Source: Acidihalobacter prosperus
GTDB taxonomy: Bacteria > Pseudomonadota > Gammaproteobacteria > DSM-5130 > Acidihalobacteraceae
Assembly: GCF_000754095.2 (NCBI RefSeq)
Contig: NZ_JQSG02000002.1
Coordinates: forward strand, 500,465 to 564,464
Direction: 5' to 3'
Length of the DNA: 64,000 nt
Shown: piece by piece, positions 54,301 to 62,270 of the stretch
Layout of the letters: the number at the start of each line of letters is the position of its first letter
How positions within the stretch are numbered: the stretch's first letter is position 1
Notes under the pieces: generated by a model
Databases searched by the model: none
The model's input: the letters and a program-made list of their open reading frames with translations, nothing else
Told to the model about the DNA's origin: nothing
Position numbers and translations under genes: made by a program

Positions 54301-54810
54301 CGGCATCTCGAACGGCAGGCCGAGAGCGAGCCAGACAAGGATCGTGCAGCGGAACTTCGCGACATGGCCCGTGCCGCGCACGGACAGGCGGAGGGCGTGC
54401 GCCTGCACGCGGACCACAAGCGCGACTGTCTCCCGGACGAATACCGGCAGGTCGTGAAGGACGCGGAGCGGGAGGCCCGCAGGGACGAGAAGCAGGCGGC
54501 GAAGCAGGAAGATCGTGCGGCCACCCACTATGAGCGAGCCGCCGAACATGCGGCGCGTGCAAATGACTGGAAGGAATCTATCCCGTCTCAAGCCCTGAAC
54601 GCCGCTGAGGCGCGGCTCGAACGCTGGATGGCGGAACGCGCCGCCACCGCCGCCAAGGAAGGCATGTCGGCAGGTCGTCAGGATCGCAGAGATGGCATCG
54701 AGGACGTGCGACAGATGACGAAGGATCGGGAGCAGGAACGCCAGGCCGAGCGCCAGGCGGCAAGAGAGGCGAGCCGCGAGCGCGGCCGCGAACAACAGAT
54801 AGAGAGGTGA
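51370..54810 (+). CDS. MobF-family relaxase-helicase (TrwC/TraI type)
   Basis: This 1146-residue transfer enzyme nicks oriT and unwinds DNA. The N-terminal relaxase has active-site tyrosines in SYY (15-16) and the three-histidine metal site with HGTSRELDEDLHTHA (His159, His170, His172). The helicase domain has Walker A GDAGTGKS (446-453), TVIVADEMGKTDS, VIMLGDHKQMQPV and ITADRSQGATVERV. The C-terminal 250 residues are charged helices. It shares an operon with the relaxosome genes. Confidence 0.95.
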   Translation: MMSVSARNAGTAKSYYAHLQTDAHRAGGEAEREDYYSKDAAGEWFGEGAEAMGLTGAVAVADFHALADGYHPETGEALVQNAGERDRVALYDCTFSAPKSVSNVWAVGDEETRATVERAHDEAVRQTLAEMQERFISTRRGQGGSEFEKVGMVAAMWRHGTSRELDEDLHTHATIMNVAARADGTWGTLDGRSLYEHQKIMGAAYRIHLDEKLREAGFATERDGESFRISDVPQSLEKASSTRREQILEAMAERGVSGAKAAQAAALDTRKAKDHNQDIDQLRERWKARAAEHGFDADKARGAGEPIPPAERRASVEFVQEIVTQNKAVFTEKDLEYAALVAAQGMGRGREDARELFHDTLAECVILRAPDGTTRYSTPELVQKERETMETAQAGRFKTDWTLTPETVAQARAKAEAAAGHALSDEQAKALEYLTTGRGQIQILVGDAGTGKSTTMNAVRQAYEDAGYTVIGVAPQGKQAADLGQSAGMESKTIHRLLSEIERGKTRLDERTVIVADEMGKTDSRLMHDLTQAADQSGAKVIMLGDHKQMQPVGPGAVFRHLADAEKGVGHVRLEEIHRQRDAGDREAVRSMSKGESAQALLHFIDKGQVSIEKNHRAAVKEIARKWVDAAQEVGKEKTLALASTNQRVSDINQAVRAALKNGGELQNGQTFEAVRELGLDPETKQMRTSTERTEYAPGDRALYAGTNDYASDLRRGDLGTVVGVDERGVAVKLDRDESVKLIDPEKQDLRHGYAITADRSQGATVERVVAYATSDSIHREMSYVMASRAKESTEWVTTEAQTKKIEDKTPPTERMLSWADDLAARGEAPALTDEQRASFAAVRDHLDRYADYQIGREGGSQTGLADEKLERFRDVVEAMSVSRQKESTLDYEAPAIDRDRERNDQMPEREHGNDRERATERDRDEAHERHQPTGWDEKAINAAAEIEARQADKASERMAVECLKDYQAAADLHRQGRHLERQAESEPDKDRAAELRDMARAAHGQAEGVRLHADHKRDCLPDEYRQVVKDAEREARRDEKQAAKQEDRAATHYERAAEHAARANDWKESIPSQALNAAEARLERWMAERAATAAKEGMSAGRQDRRDGIEDVRQMTKDREQERQAERQAAREASRERGREQQIER

Positions 54811-54815
54811 ACGAC

Positions 54816-55028
54816 ATGGGCATGAGCAGCGACAGTGAAAAACCCAATCAGCAGACGCGGCCGGAACATCAGCCGGCGGATCGGCTGAAACCTACCCCGC
54901 CTGATCTCATCAAGCAGCCCGAGCCGCCGAGCGGCGCGACCAAGGCGGACCAGATCAGCCATGCTGTCGGCCACCATGATCCCAACAAGGGCAAGGCCAT
55001 GGATCGTGACCTGGATTTTGGGCTGTAG
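54816..55028 (+). CDS. small hydrophilic protein
   Basis: This 70-residue Pro/Asp-rich protein is disordered in appearance (PEHQPADRLKPTPPDL; DQISHAVGHHDPNKG). GAGG is eight bases before the ATG at 54816. It follows the relaxase by five bases. No family. Confidence 0.5.
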   Translation: MGMSSDSEKPNQQTRPEHQPADRLKPTPPDLIKQPEPPSGATKADQISHAVGHHDPNKGKAMDRDLDFGL

Positions 55029-55030
55029 CC

Positions 55031-55264
55031 ATGGGCGCGGGGCTTATTCTCGATCTCGTGCGCGGGCTGCTATGGGGCGCCGGCTTCGCCATCGCGCGCG
55101 CGCTCTGGCTGCCGATCCTGCTGGCGCTGCTGGTGCTGGGCGGCTGGGCGTGGTGGTGGTCGGCAGTCCACCACCTCCCCCTCCTGGATGGTGCCCAGCA
55201 CATCCTGGGATGGGCGCGGCAGACGGCCGCATGCGTCATCCCAGCCGCAAGGAGATACCCATGA
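55031..55264 (+). CDS. small two-helix membrane protein
   Basis: This 77-residue protein has two hydrophobic stretches (ILDLVRGLLWGAGFAIA; LWLPILLALLVLGGWAWWW). Overlaps the next start by four bases. Unrecognised; may belong with the following small membrane protein. Confidence 0.55.
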   Translation: MGAGLILDLVRGLLWGAGFAIARALWLPILLALLVLGGWAWWWSAVHHLPLLDGAQHILGWARQTAACVIPAARRYP

Positions 55265-55437
55265 CATCAAGACTCAGCGGATGGATAGAGGGCATCGCCA
55301 TGGCTTTGCTGGTCGGCTTGCTATGGGCAGGCGTATCGCTCACATGGCTGGCGATCCCCCTTGGGTTGTTTTTATTACCCACGTTTCTTGAGGAAGATGA
55401 AAATGAACAAGGCAGAAAAGGCAAGGATAACCGCTGA
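55261..55437 (+). CDS. small membrane protein
   Basis: This 58-residue protein is almost all membrane helix (IEGIAMALLVGLLWAGVSL, then WLAIPLGLFLLPTFL), followed by a charged tail. ATGA overlap with the previous gene. The pair resembles small membrane proteins found in transfer regions, but no family is recognised. Confidence 0.55.
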   Translation: MTSRLSGWIEGIAMALLVGLLWAGVSLTWLAIPLGLFLLPTFLEEDENEQGRKGKDNR

Positions 55438-55666
55438 GGCCATGGCAGGCGTGCAGGATCTCTTTGCCTCCATTGACCAACCAAGAGAAGCCCCGCCGGC
55501 AACCACCGTGCCCAAGACCATCCCTCCAGGCGCCGTGCGTGATCTCGTGGAGGCAGAACTGTCCCGCCCCGCTCCCAGGGGCGGGTACTTCCGTGGACTG
55601 GCGGCGGTGGAGATCGACAAGAAGATCAGAGCCGAGTTGATGCGGCTCGCAGCAGAATACCGATAA
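55403..55666 (+). CDS. small hypothetical protein
   Basis: This 87-residue protein is helical (KAEKARITAEAMAGVQDLF; AVEIDKKIRAELMRLAAEYR) with a Pro-rich linker. The ATG at 55403 has GAGG nine bases upstream; the ATG at 55397 would be too close. It overlaps the preceding membrane-protein gene by 35 bases. Unrecognised. Confidence 0.5.
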   Translation: MNKAEKARITAEAMAGVQDLFASIDQPREAPPATTVPKTIPPGAVRDLVEAELSRPAPRGGYFRGLAAVEIDKKIRAELMRLAAEYR

Positions 55667-55873
55667 CCCCTCCCTCTAAGGGGCGCTGCCCCTCGCGTCT
55701 GTCAAGGGTGCGCTTTGCCCTTCGGCCCGGCCCGTGTCCTGCTCCCTGCGGTCGTGTGGGCCGCGCCAGCCGGCCCTCCCGGCCCTTGACCTTTGCTACC
55801 CCCGCGCTTCGCCAGCGTGGCAGGAGCCATGCGCGGCATGACCCCATGCCCGACCAAAGGCGAGGCAAAGACA

Positions 55874-56365
55874 ATGAACCAGCAAGCGATCGACTTCGGC
55901 GGTTTTGTTCAGGATGCAGCGGGCAACTATGAGATGGCACGAGCCGTCAGCCCGGACGAGATCATCCACCAGGCGCGGCAGATCCTCGCTGAGCGTGTGA
56001 AACGAGAGAACGTCATCGACAGCCCGCAGACCGCACGGGACTTTGTGACGATGAACCTGTCGGCACGCGAACGCGAGGTGTTCGCGGTGCTTTGGCTGGA
56101 CAATCGCCACCGCGTCATCGCCTTCGAGGAACTGTTCCAGGGAACGATTGATGGCTGCTCGGTCTATCCCCGTGAGGTCGTGCGCAGGGCCTTGGAACAC
56201 AACGCGGCGGCCTATGGCGGGCCATGGGATCGAAAGGCGTTACGCATCGGATGGCGGTTCACGCCTTACTTCGGCGTGTATGCGAAGTACAGCCGGAACC
56301 GGTTCCAGTTGAATGGACAGACCATCAGTGGCCCCGTTGAGACGGTCGGCATCCGCTTGGGCTGA
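55874..56365 (+). CDS. truncated RadC-type protein with a foreign C-terminus
   Basis: This 163-residue protein begins like mobile-element RadC/JAB proteins: FVTMNLSAREREVFAVLWLDNRHRVIAFEELFQGTIDG and VYPREVVRRALEHNAAA. In the family the next residues are the HxHPSG zinc motif. Here they are replaced by YGGPWDRKALRIGWRFTPY and an unrelated strand-rich tail ending GPVETVGIRLG. The metal site is lost, so peptidase/repair activity is unlikely. A recombination or deletion junction lies near 56210. The frame is open throughout. Confidence 0.7.
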   Translation: MNQQAIDFGGFVQDAAGNYEMARAVSPDEIIHQARQILAERVKRENVIDSPQTARDFVTMNLSAREREVFAVLWLDNRHRVIAFEELFQGTIDGCSVYPREVVRRALEHNAAAYGGPWDRKALRIGWRFTPYFGVYAKYSRNRFQLNGQTISGPVETVGIRLG

Positions 56366-56372
56366 CACCATG

Positions 56373-56398
56373 GCCCGGCCTCTGCCGGGCCTTTCTTT
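56373..56398 (+). terminator. rho-independent terminator
   Basis: GCCCGGC (56373-56379), loop CTCT, GCCGGGC (56384-56390), then CTTTCTTTG. It ends the gene run just after the RadC-like gene. Confidence 0.75.
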
Positions 56399-56403
56399 GT
56401 CCG

Positions 56404-56503
56404 TGTCCCGAAACGGGACAAAACCGTCCCGATAGTGGACACTGAACCGCCGGATTGTCCAAAAGTTGAACAATTTTCGCTTTATCTGTCCCGAAACGGG
56501 ACA
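56404..56503. repeat. two copies of a 17-bp palindrome near the integrase
   Basis: TGTCCCGAAACGGGACA occurs at 56404-56420 and 56487-56503, each followed by a GTCCCGATA half-site. The whole 36-base unit is repeated with three differences. It lies in the 335-bp gap between the RadC-like gene and the end of int. The rest of the gap to 56700 has no gene. Confidence 0.75.
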
Positions 56504-56700
56504 AAAGCGTCCCGATAAGGGACGCCCAGCGTCCACATCGGGGACGCCATCGAGCTTTCCCTACCCTTTGCAAGGGGCATACTCCGCGAGGGCAAAGCGC
56601 GTGAAACGCTCTGTAAGCGCATATGAGCGCTTTTGAGCGATTTAAGCTAGGGGATGTAGCCAAAACCAAGGAAAACGCGCCAGAGGCGCTAAAAACGGCC

Positions 56701-57765
56701 TTAGTCGAGCTTTTCCACCAGGTCTTCGGCTCTCAAATGCGTATATCGCCGCAGCATCTGCATGGACTTGTGGCCGCTGATGGCAGCGACTTCCTGATCC
56801 GATAGGCCGCGCTCCACCAGTCGGGACACGGCCTCATGCCGCAGGTCGTGGAACCGCAGGCCCTCGATGCCCGCGCGCTTGAGCGCGTGCGCCCAAACAC
56901 GGTTGATCACATACGGCCCGCGCTCGGGGTTCTCCCGCCCGGCCTGCCCGCGCTTCGGTTCGCCGGGGAACACCAGCGGCGAACCCCGCCGCAGTGGACA
57001 CGTCAGCGCGTCCCGCAGCACGTCCACCGCCGCACGAGATAGAGGCACAGTGCGCGCCGAACCGTTCTTGGTCATGCTCAGGCGAACCACGCGGCGGTCA
57101 AGGTCCACCTGGTCGGCGGTGAGGCTCAGTATCTCTCCCTGCCGCATGCCAGTATGCAGCGCCAGGCGAACTACGGCGCCCAGCATGGGGTTTGAATGCT
57201 CATCGCAGGCTGCCAGCAGCCGCCGTTCCTCGTCACCCGTCAAGCGCCTGTTCCGGCCCTCGCTCGGCTTAGGCCGGCGGATATGCTGAACGGGGTTGAT
57301 CGTGAGCCCCAGACCCCACTCGCGTATTGCAGTCGAGTACAGATGCCCAAGCAGGGCCAGTTCGAGGCGCACGGTGGACGCCGACAAAAGGCGCCCGGTT
57401 TGCGGGCTGATGGTTGCCAGGCGCTTGTCGCGGTAGTCGGCGACTATGTCCGGCGTGATGGCGGCAAGCGCATACCGACCAAGCGCTTCGCGCAATGGCA
57501 AGGCATGATGCGCTTCGCGTGCAGCGGTAGAGCTTTTCTTGGTGGGCGTGACCTCGCGCAGATACCTATCAAGCGCCTTGTCGAGCGTCATGCGCTCACC
57601 ATGGCTGCGCTGCACGTACAGACCTCGCACCATTTGATCTTCTGTGGTGCGTGCCCAGTCTTCCGCGTCGCGTTTGAGGCGGAACGTCTTGATGGTGGTC
57701 GGCCAGCCCTGGCGGCGGATCATCGCCTTCCAGGTGCCGCTTTGAGTCTTGGTGATGGTCGCCAC
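56701..57765 (-). CDS. int: tyrosine integrase
   Basis: This 354-residue site-specific recombinase has the N-terminal arm-binding-like region, core-binding helices, and a catalytic domain. Arg lies in HTGMRQGEI, the HxxR box in HDLRHEAVS, the second His in GHKSM and the nucleophile Tyr in LRRYTHL. It lies next to the tRNA-Lys attR end, where it would promote integration and excision. It is transcribed leftwards from just inside the element. Confidence 0.95.
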   Translation of the reverse strand: MATITKTQSGTWKAMIRRQGWPTTIKTFRLKRDAEDWARTTEDQMVRGLYVQRSHGERMTLDKALDRYLREVTPTKKSSTAAREAHHALPLREALGRYALAAITPDIVADYRDKRLATISPQTGRLLSASTVRLELALLGHLYSTAIREWGLGLTINPVQHIRRPKPSEGRNRRLTGDEERRLLAACDEHSNPMLGAVVRLALHTGMRQGEILSLTADQVDLDRRVVRLSMTKNGSARTVPLSRAAVDVLRDALTCPLRRGSPLVFPGEPKRGQAGRENPERGPYVINRVWAHALKRAGIEGLRFHDLRHEAVSRLVERGLSDQEVAAISGHKSMQMLRRYTHLRAEDLVEKLD

Positions 57766-57852
57766 GGTACACTCCGGTACAGGTCAAAGTGTACCGAAAT
57801 TGTACCGCAGGACTTTGAGACTTTTCGAGAGTTGCCGTAAGTCTTTGATTTT

Positions 57853-57899
57853 ATGGTGGGCCGTGTTGGGCTCGAACCAACGACCATCGGATTAAAAGT
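57853..57899 (-). repeat. attR: right copy of the 47-bp core
   Basis: Identical to attL at 34718-34764. It lies within the 3' part of the intact tRNA-Lys and includes the anticodon loop to CCA. The first differing bases are at 57852 and 57900. Confidence 0.93.
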
Positions 57900-57929
57900 C
57901 CGGTGCTCTACCAACTGAGCTAACGGCCC
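57854..57929 (-). tRNA. tRNA-Lys (UUU)
   Basis: On the minus strand a 76-base cloverleaf starts GGGCCGTTAGCTCAGTTGG and ends with the encoded CCA. The anticodon loop CTTTTAA gives anticodon TTT, reading AAA/AAG as lysine. Acceptor stem GGGCCGT pairs with ACGGCCC. The 3' portion is supplied by the element, so insertion restored a functional tRNA. Confidence 0.96.
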
Positions 57930-57951
57930 ATAGCAAGCTGCGCAGTATAAC

Positions 57952-57992
57952 GCCTCTGGCGCGTCCCCGGAATCCCGGAGCGCACCAGAGGC
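57952..57992 (-). terminator. inverted repeat between yeeE and tRNA-Lys
   Basis: GCCTCTGG (57952-57959) pairs with CCAGAGGC (57985-57992), with further GCGC pairing inside. It follows yeeE on the minus strand. No T run, so termination is plausible but unproved. Confidence 0.45.
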
Positions 57993-58018
57993 ATGCAACA
58001 GCCCGACTGGCTAACGGA

Positions 58019-59245
58019 CTAGACCGCCTCGAGCTTGCGCAGCTTGCCTGGCACCAGATGGAAGTCGGCCAGCGCCGCGACCAGCGCGCTGAAGAAGGTG
58101 GCCTCGCCTTCGTAGACCATGCGGTAGTACTCGATCTTCATCGTCAGCGCGCTCCCGAAGATGATCGAGATCAGGGTCATGTACGAGCCCAGCGCCAGAG
58201 TCGAAACACCGGTCACACCCTGGCCGATCGTGCAACCCATGCCCAGCACGCCGCCCACGCCCATCAGGAAGCCGCCCACGATATGGCGAGCAAAATCGGT
58301 CACCGAGGAGAACCACTCAAGCCGCAGCTTGCGCGTGAACAACGCGTACAGGAAGGAACCGAGCACCACGCCCAGCGCCACCATCATGCCGAAGGTCACG
58401 AGCTTGGACTTGAAGCCCGCGCTGAGGAAATACAGCACCTGACCACTCGGCGAAACGAAGGTGAACGACTGCGCACCCGGCGCCGCCGGCGGCGTATCCA
58501 TGAATTCGATGTCGCTCAGCCAGTGCTGACCGACAGGCCCGGCGGTCAGCCACCACCCACCGACCACGATGAGGCCGACGATCAGACCGCCGATCACATT
58601 ATCGCGACTGCCGCGGAAATCGCTCGAGCGCAACGCCCACACAATCAGCGCGAGACTCAGGAGCACGCCGACCACGTAGCCGACCACCTGCGGCGAATGG
58701 ATACCGAACATCGCCGCAAGAATGCTGCCGATGCCCTGGTTGCTGGCTCCGAAACTGCTGACGTCGATGAAGGCCGGGGTCATCCACTTGAGGAAGACGT
58801 GATAGCCGAAATTGGTATACATCATCAGATAGGCGCCAACGCCCATCATCGCGAACACGAACAGCGACTTGATGTTGCCTGCGCCGATCCGGACCATGGT
58901 TTTGTTGCCGCAGCCGCTGCCCAAGGTCATGCCGACGCCGAACAGAAAGCCGCCGACCAGATAGCGCGGCCACGCCAGCGAGCTGGTCAGGTATGGCGGA
59001 AAGGATTTGCTGTTGTCGGCGACCATGGACATGTTGGCCTGACCGGTCCACTGCAGGATGAGCACGCCCGCGATCGCCACCGCGATCGCAAACATCCAGG
59101 CGCGAATGCGTCCCGTGTCGCCCATGTTGACCCAGTCCGATACCGCGCCCATGGTGCAGAAATTGGTCTTGTTCACCACCGCGCCCATGACCACTGCCAG
59201 CCCGAGCCCCCCGAGCAAGACCTGTTGTGTCGTTGTCAGATCCAT
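58019..59245 (-). CDS. YeeE/YedE-family sulfur-compound transporter
   Basis: This 408-residue inner-membrane protein has about nine hydrophobic helices and the YeeE signature cysteines: NKTNFCTMGAVSDW near the N-terminus, FGVGMTLGSGCGNK in the middle and GVLGMGCTIGQGVTGVS near the C-terminus. TsuA-type members import thiosulfate through relayed Cys contacts. In a sulfur-oxidising host it would serve sulfur uptake or trafficking. It is the first host gene right of the element and is followed by tRNA-Lys. Confidence 0.9.
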   Translation of the reverse strand: MDLTTTQQVLLGGLGLAVVMGAVVNKTNFCTMGAVSDWVNMGDTGRIRAWMFAIAVAIAGVLILQWTGQANMSMVADNSKSFPPYLTSSLAWPRYLVGGFLFGVGMTLGSGCGNKTMVRIGAGNIKSLFVFAMMGVGAYLMMYTNFGYHVFLKWMTPAFIDVSSFGASNQGIGSILAAMFGIHSPQVVGYVVGVLLSLALIVWALRSSDFRGSRDNVIGGLIVGLIVVGGWWLTAGPVGQHWLSDIEFMDTPPAAPGAQSFTFVSPSGQVLYFLSAGFKSKLVTFGMMVALGVVLGSFLYALFTRKLRLEWFSSVTDFARHIVGGFLMGVGGVLGMGCTIGQGVTGVSTLALGSYMTLISIIFGSALTMKIEYYRMVYEGEATFFSALVAALADFHLVPGKLRKLEAV

Positions 59246-59386
59246 TAGCCGTCCCTCTGCAAATAAGTTCTCATTGTAGTCGCGCAGGGCACACTCGGCC
59301 CTGCGGCCTGATCGATCGCGAACACTAGGATGCGTCAGGCCCGTTTTTTATTCCGGCATGTTTTATTCCGGCATGCGCCGCGCCCT

Positions 59387-60058
59387 TCAGCCCTGGTATC
59401 GGGTCGGGTCCGGCACACCAGCGTCATCGAAGCCTGCCGCGCGCAGCCGGCAGGCGTCACAACGGCCGCAGGCTCGGCCGGCATCATCCGCCTGATAACA
59501 GGAAACCGTTTGCGCATAGTCGACCCCAAGCGCCATGCCGCGTCGGATGATCTCCGCCTTGGTGTCCTCGATCAGCGGTGCATGAACATGGATCCGTCGG
59601 CCTTCCACGCCGGCCTTGGTCGCCACATTTGCCAAGCGCTCGAAGGACTCGACGAAGGCCGGGCGACAATCCGGGTATCCAGAGTAGTCCACCGCATTCA
59701 CGCCGACGAAAATGTCCTGGGCCTCCAGTACTTCGGCCCAGCCAAGCGCGACCGAGAGGAACACGGTATTGCGCGCCGGCACGTATGTCACGGGAATGCC
59801 CTCGCCCGGCAATTCGGGCACGTCGATGCTTGCGTCGGTCAGCGCGGAACCGCCGATCGCGCCGAGATCCAGTTTGATCACGCGATGCGCCGCCGCACCG
59901 CCGCGCATTGCCACCTCATGGGCGGCGTGCAGTTCCGCCGCATGGCGCTGGCCATAATCGAAACTCAGTGCATAGCACTCGAAACCGGCCGCGCGCGCGA
60001 TGGCCAGCACGGTGGCGGAGTCGAGCCCGCCGGACAACAGGATCACAGCCTTGTTCAT
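59387..60058 (-). CDS. queC: 7-cyano-7-deazaguanine synthase
   Basis: This 223-residue enzyme makes preQ0 from 7-carboxy-7-deazaguanine and ammonia with ATP. The PP-loop [10 protein letters not shown] starts the protein; [24 protein letters not shown] and the zinc cluster [20 protein letters not shown] follow. ATG 60058 overlaps the queE stop. Confidence 0.95.
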   Translation of the reverse strand: MNKAVILLSGGLDSATVLAIARAAGFECYALSFDYGQRHAAELHAAHEVAMRGGAAAHRVIKLDLGAIGGSALTDASIDVPELPGEGIPVTYVPARNTVFLSVALGWAEVLEAQDIFVGVNAVDYSGYPDCRPAFVESFERLANVATKAGVEGRRIHVHAPLIEDTKAEIIRRGMALGVDYAQTVSCYQADDAGRACGRCDACRLRAAGFDDAGVPDPTRYQG

Positions 60059-60747
60059 CGCCCCGGTGTGTCTCCCCATAGGTATTTGTGCAATTGAATC
60101 TGGAAACGCACCGGCAGGCGATCGGCCAATATCCATTCGGCCAGCAGCGCCGGCTCAAGCTCGCCGTGCACTGGCGAAAACAGCACCTCGACGCGCGCCG
60201 CAAGATCGAATGCCTTGAGCTGGCTTCGAGCCCACTCGTAATCGGCACGCCCGTAGATCACGAATTTGACCTGATCATGCGGACCCAGGTGACGCAGGTT
60301 CTCCAGGCGGTTTTTCCCCGCCTCGCCGGAATCGGGACATTTGAGATCGATCACCTTCACCACTCGCGGGTCCACGCCCGCCACGTCCAGTGCGCCGCTG
60401 GTTTCCAGCGAAACCGCATGGCCGGCATCGCACAAGGCCGTGAGCAGGGGCAGCGCGGCCCGCTGCGCCAGCGGCTCGCCGCCCGTCACCGTGACGTGGC
60501 GCACTGCATGCTCCGCCACCACCTTCAGCACCGCTTCGACCGACATGGATGTGCCGCCGGAAAAGGCGTATGCGGTATCGCAGTAGCGGCAGCGCAGCGG
60601 GCACCCCGTCAGCCGCACGAACACGGTCGGCCTGCCGACGTCGCGCGCCTCTCCCTGCAAGGAAAGGAATATCTCGGTGATACGCAGGCGGTTGAGTGCC
60701 GATGGCTCGGCGACCGGCTCGGCGCGTGTCTGGCTAGTGACCTTCAC
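60055..60747 (-). CDS. queE: 7-carboxy-7-deazaguanine synthase
   Basis: This 230-residue radical-SAM enzyme has the CxxxCxxC cluster ([14 protein letters not shown]), [21 protein letters not shown], the TGGEPL block and [11 protein letters not shown]. It forms the deazapurine ring of queuosine. It overlaps cpoB by 14 bases at its start. Confidence 0.95.
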   Translation of the reverse strand: MKVTSQTRAEPVAEPSALNRLRITEIFLSLQGEARDVGRPTVFVRLTGCPLRCRYCDTAYAFSGGTSMSVEAVLKVVAEHAVRHVTVTGGEPLAQRAALPLLTALCDAGHAVSLETSGALDVAGVDPRVVKVIDLKCPDSGEAGKNRLENLRHLGPHDQVKFVIYGRADYEWARSQLKAFDLAARVEVLFSPVHGELEPALLAEWILADRLPVRFQIQLHKYLWGDTPGR

Positions 60748-61519
60748 GCTGCATGCGTCTCAGGCGATCGGCAGCCAGTCGGGCCGCACTGGTACCGGGA
60801 TAGTTGTTCACCACGTTCTGCAACGTCTTGCGCGCATCAGGCCACTGCTTGAGTTCGTATTGGCTGTAGCCGATCTTGAGCATCGATGCCGCGACCTTGT
60901 TGCTCTGCGGGTATTGGTTTACCACCAGGCGGAATTGCGCGAGCGCCTGATTGAAATGCTGCTCGACATACAGCGCCTCCCCCATCCAGTACGCCGCATT
61001 GGGCACATATGGACTCTGCGGATACTGCTTGATGAAGGTCTTGAAGGCATCGATGGCCTCATGATAATGGCTGTTCTTCAGCAGATTGAAGGCCTGCTGG
61101 TAGGCATCGAGGCCATTATTGCCGCTACTCGCTGGCGCGGCCTGTGCCTGCGGCGCGGTGGTGGCGGCGGCAGCCTGTCCCGTCTTCGCGACCGGCATCG
61201 GCGTGTTGCCGCCTGTGGCGGGCGTACCCGACGTGCCCGCACCGGACGATGCGCCTGCACCACCTGAAACCGCAGCCTCAAGCGCCTGCAACCGCTGATC
61301 CGTATTCATATACAGCTCGCGCTGACGCTTGCGCAGGTCATCGATCTCGTGCGACAGCTCCTGATTTTGGCCGCGCAACTGACGAATTTCCTGCTGCAGA
61401 CCGGTGATCTGTTGATAGAGCTGGATCACCGCCTGGCTGTCGTCTGCATACGCGGGAAGGCTGGGGGCGGCGAATGCCGCCCCCAGCAGAACTGCAGGTA
61501 CCCATTGAACTGAACGCAT
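60734..61519 (-). CDS. cpoB: Tol-Pal cell-division coordinator (YbgF/CpoB)
   Basis: This 261-residue periplasmic protein has a signal peptide (ending PAYA), an N-terminal trimerising coiled coil (QLYQQITGLQQEIRQLRGQNQEL), a Gly/Ala/Pro linker and three TPR repeats (AFNLLKNSHYHEAIDAFKTF and two more). It links peptidoglycan synthesis with outer-membrane constriction. The ATG at 61519 gives the signal peptide. Confidence 0.92.
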   Translation of the reverse strand: MRSVQWVPAVLLGAAFAAPSLPAYADDSQAVIQLYQQITGLQQEIRQLRGQNQELSHEIDDLRKRQRELYMNTDQRLQALEAAVSGGAGASSGAGTSGTPATGGNTPMPVAKTGQAAAATTAPQAQAAPASSGNNGLDAYQQAFNLLKNSHYHEAIDAFKTFIKQYPQSPYVPNAAYWMGEALYVEQHFNQALAQFRLVVNQYPQSNKVAASMLKIGYSQYELKQWPDARKTLQNVVNNYPGTSAARLAADRLRRMQREGH

Positions 61520-61544
61520 AAATCGAGTTCCGTCGTCTGTTGGC

Positions 61545-62219
61545 TTACTGCCCCGTCGTCGATGACGGCGAGCTGCCATTACCCATCATGGACTGGCCAC
61601 CGCTCATCGATCCGCCCGTCGACGCCGAGGACGTTGTCGGCGTTGCATTCATCGGCGAATCGCCGCTGACCGGCAGCCCCGGATAGACCAGATCCACGCG
61701 GCGGTTCTTCTGCCAGCAGGCCTCATTCTGCTGCAGGCAGACCGGATTGTCTTCGCCATAGCTGATAATGTCGAGCTGGCTGGGCTTCACGCCCTGCAGT
61801 TCCAGCAGCTTGGCCACCGCCTGCGCGCGCCGCTCGCCGAGTGCCATGTTGTAGGTGTGCGAACCGCGATCATCGGTATTGCCTTCAAGCTTGATCGTCG
61901 TGGCGGGATGCGCGGACAGGTACTTGGCGTGCGCACTGATGATGGAAAGATACTGAGGCGCGATCGCACTGCTGTTGAATGCGAAATAGATCGTGCGCTT
62001 GAATAGCGGGCTGGCAGGATTGCTGAACTCGCTCGCGCTCATCCCACCCTGGCCCTGCAAAGCATTAGCCTGTCCCTGCTCACCCGTCGTACCGGTACCC
62101 GCTCCCATGCCGGCCGCGCCGCCGGTCGATGCCGGCTTGACCGTTTGCGAAGTCGGCGCGCAGGCGCCCAGCGTAGCGGCCAGACCGGCAACCGCCAGAA
62201 CCCTGTACAACTTGTTCAT
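61545..62219 (-). CDS. pal: peptidoglycan-associated lipoprotein
   Basis: This 224-residue outer-membrane lipoprotein has lipobox LGAC, a Gly/Ala linker, and an OmpA-like peptidoglycan-binding domain (IYFAFNSSAI, LEGNTDDRGSHTYNMALGERRAQAV, KNRRVDLVYPG). The C-terminal tail is longer than usual and Ser/Gly/Met-rich. AAGGAG precedes the ATG. Confidence 0.94.
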   Translation of the reverse strand: MNKLYRVLAVAGLAATLGACAPTSQTVKPASTGGAAGMGAGTGTTGEQGQANALQGQGGMSASEFSNPASPLFKRTIYFAFNSSAIAPQYLSIISAHAKYLSAHPATTIKLEGNTDDRGSHTYNMALGERRAQAVAKLLELQGVKPSQLDIISYGEDNPVCLQQNEACWQKNRRVDLVYPGLPVSGDSPMNATPTTSSASTGGSMSGGQSMMGNGSSPSSTTGQ

Positions 62220-62270
62220 AACCACTCTCCTTGGAAAGCCCGTAATGGGATACATATCCCGTTCAACTAC

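Larger units (their letters stand above)
34718..57899. mobile_element. integrative mobilisable element in tRNA-Lys, about 23.2 kb
   Basis: A 47-bp perfect direct repeat marks both ends: the left copy is a displaced tRNA 3' fragment and the right copy is part of an intact tRNA-Lys. Inside are a tyrosine integrase beside the tRNA, a DnaB-like helicase and putative initiator, a MobF relaxase, relaxosome proteins, a coupling ATPase, a Type ISP restriction enzyme and about a dozen small proteins. No VirB4, VirB6 or pilus genes are visible, so transfer would need a helper. The host flanks are the DUF302 gene on the left and yeeE on the right. Confidence 0.9.

Noticed and set aside
56623..56805. 60-codon plus-strand frame at the 3' end of int
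   Set aside because: About half of it overlaps the integrase coding region, no ribosome site is seen, and it ends inside int.
34718..57899. Prophage
   Set aside because: No capsid, terminase, tail or lysis genes; relaxase and coupling ATPase point to conjugative mobilisation.
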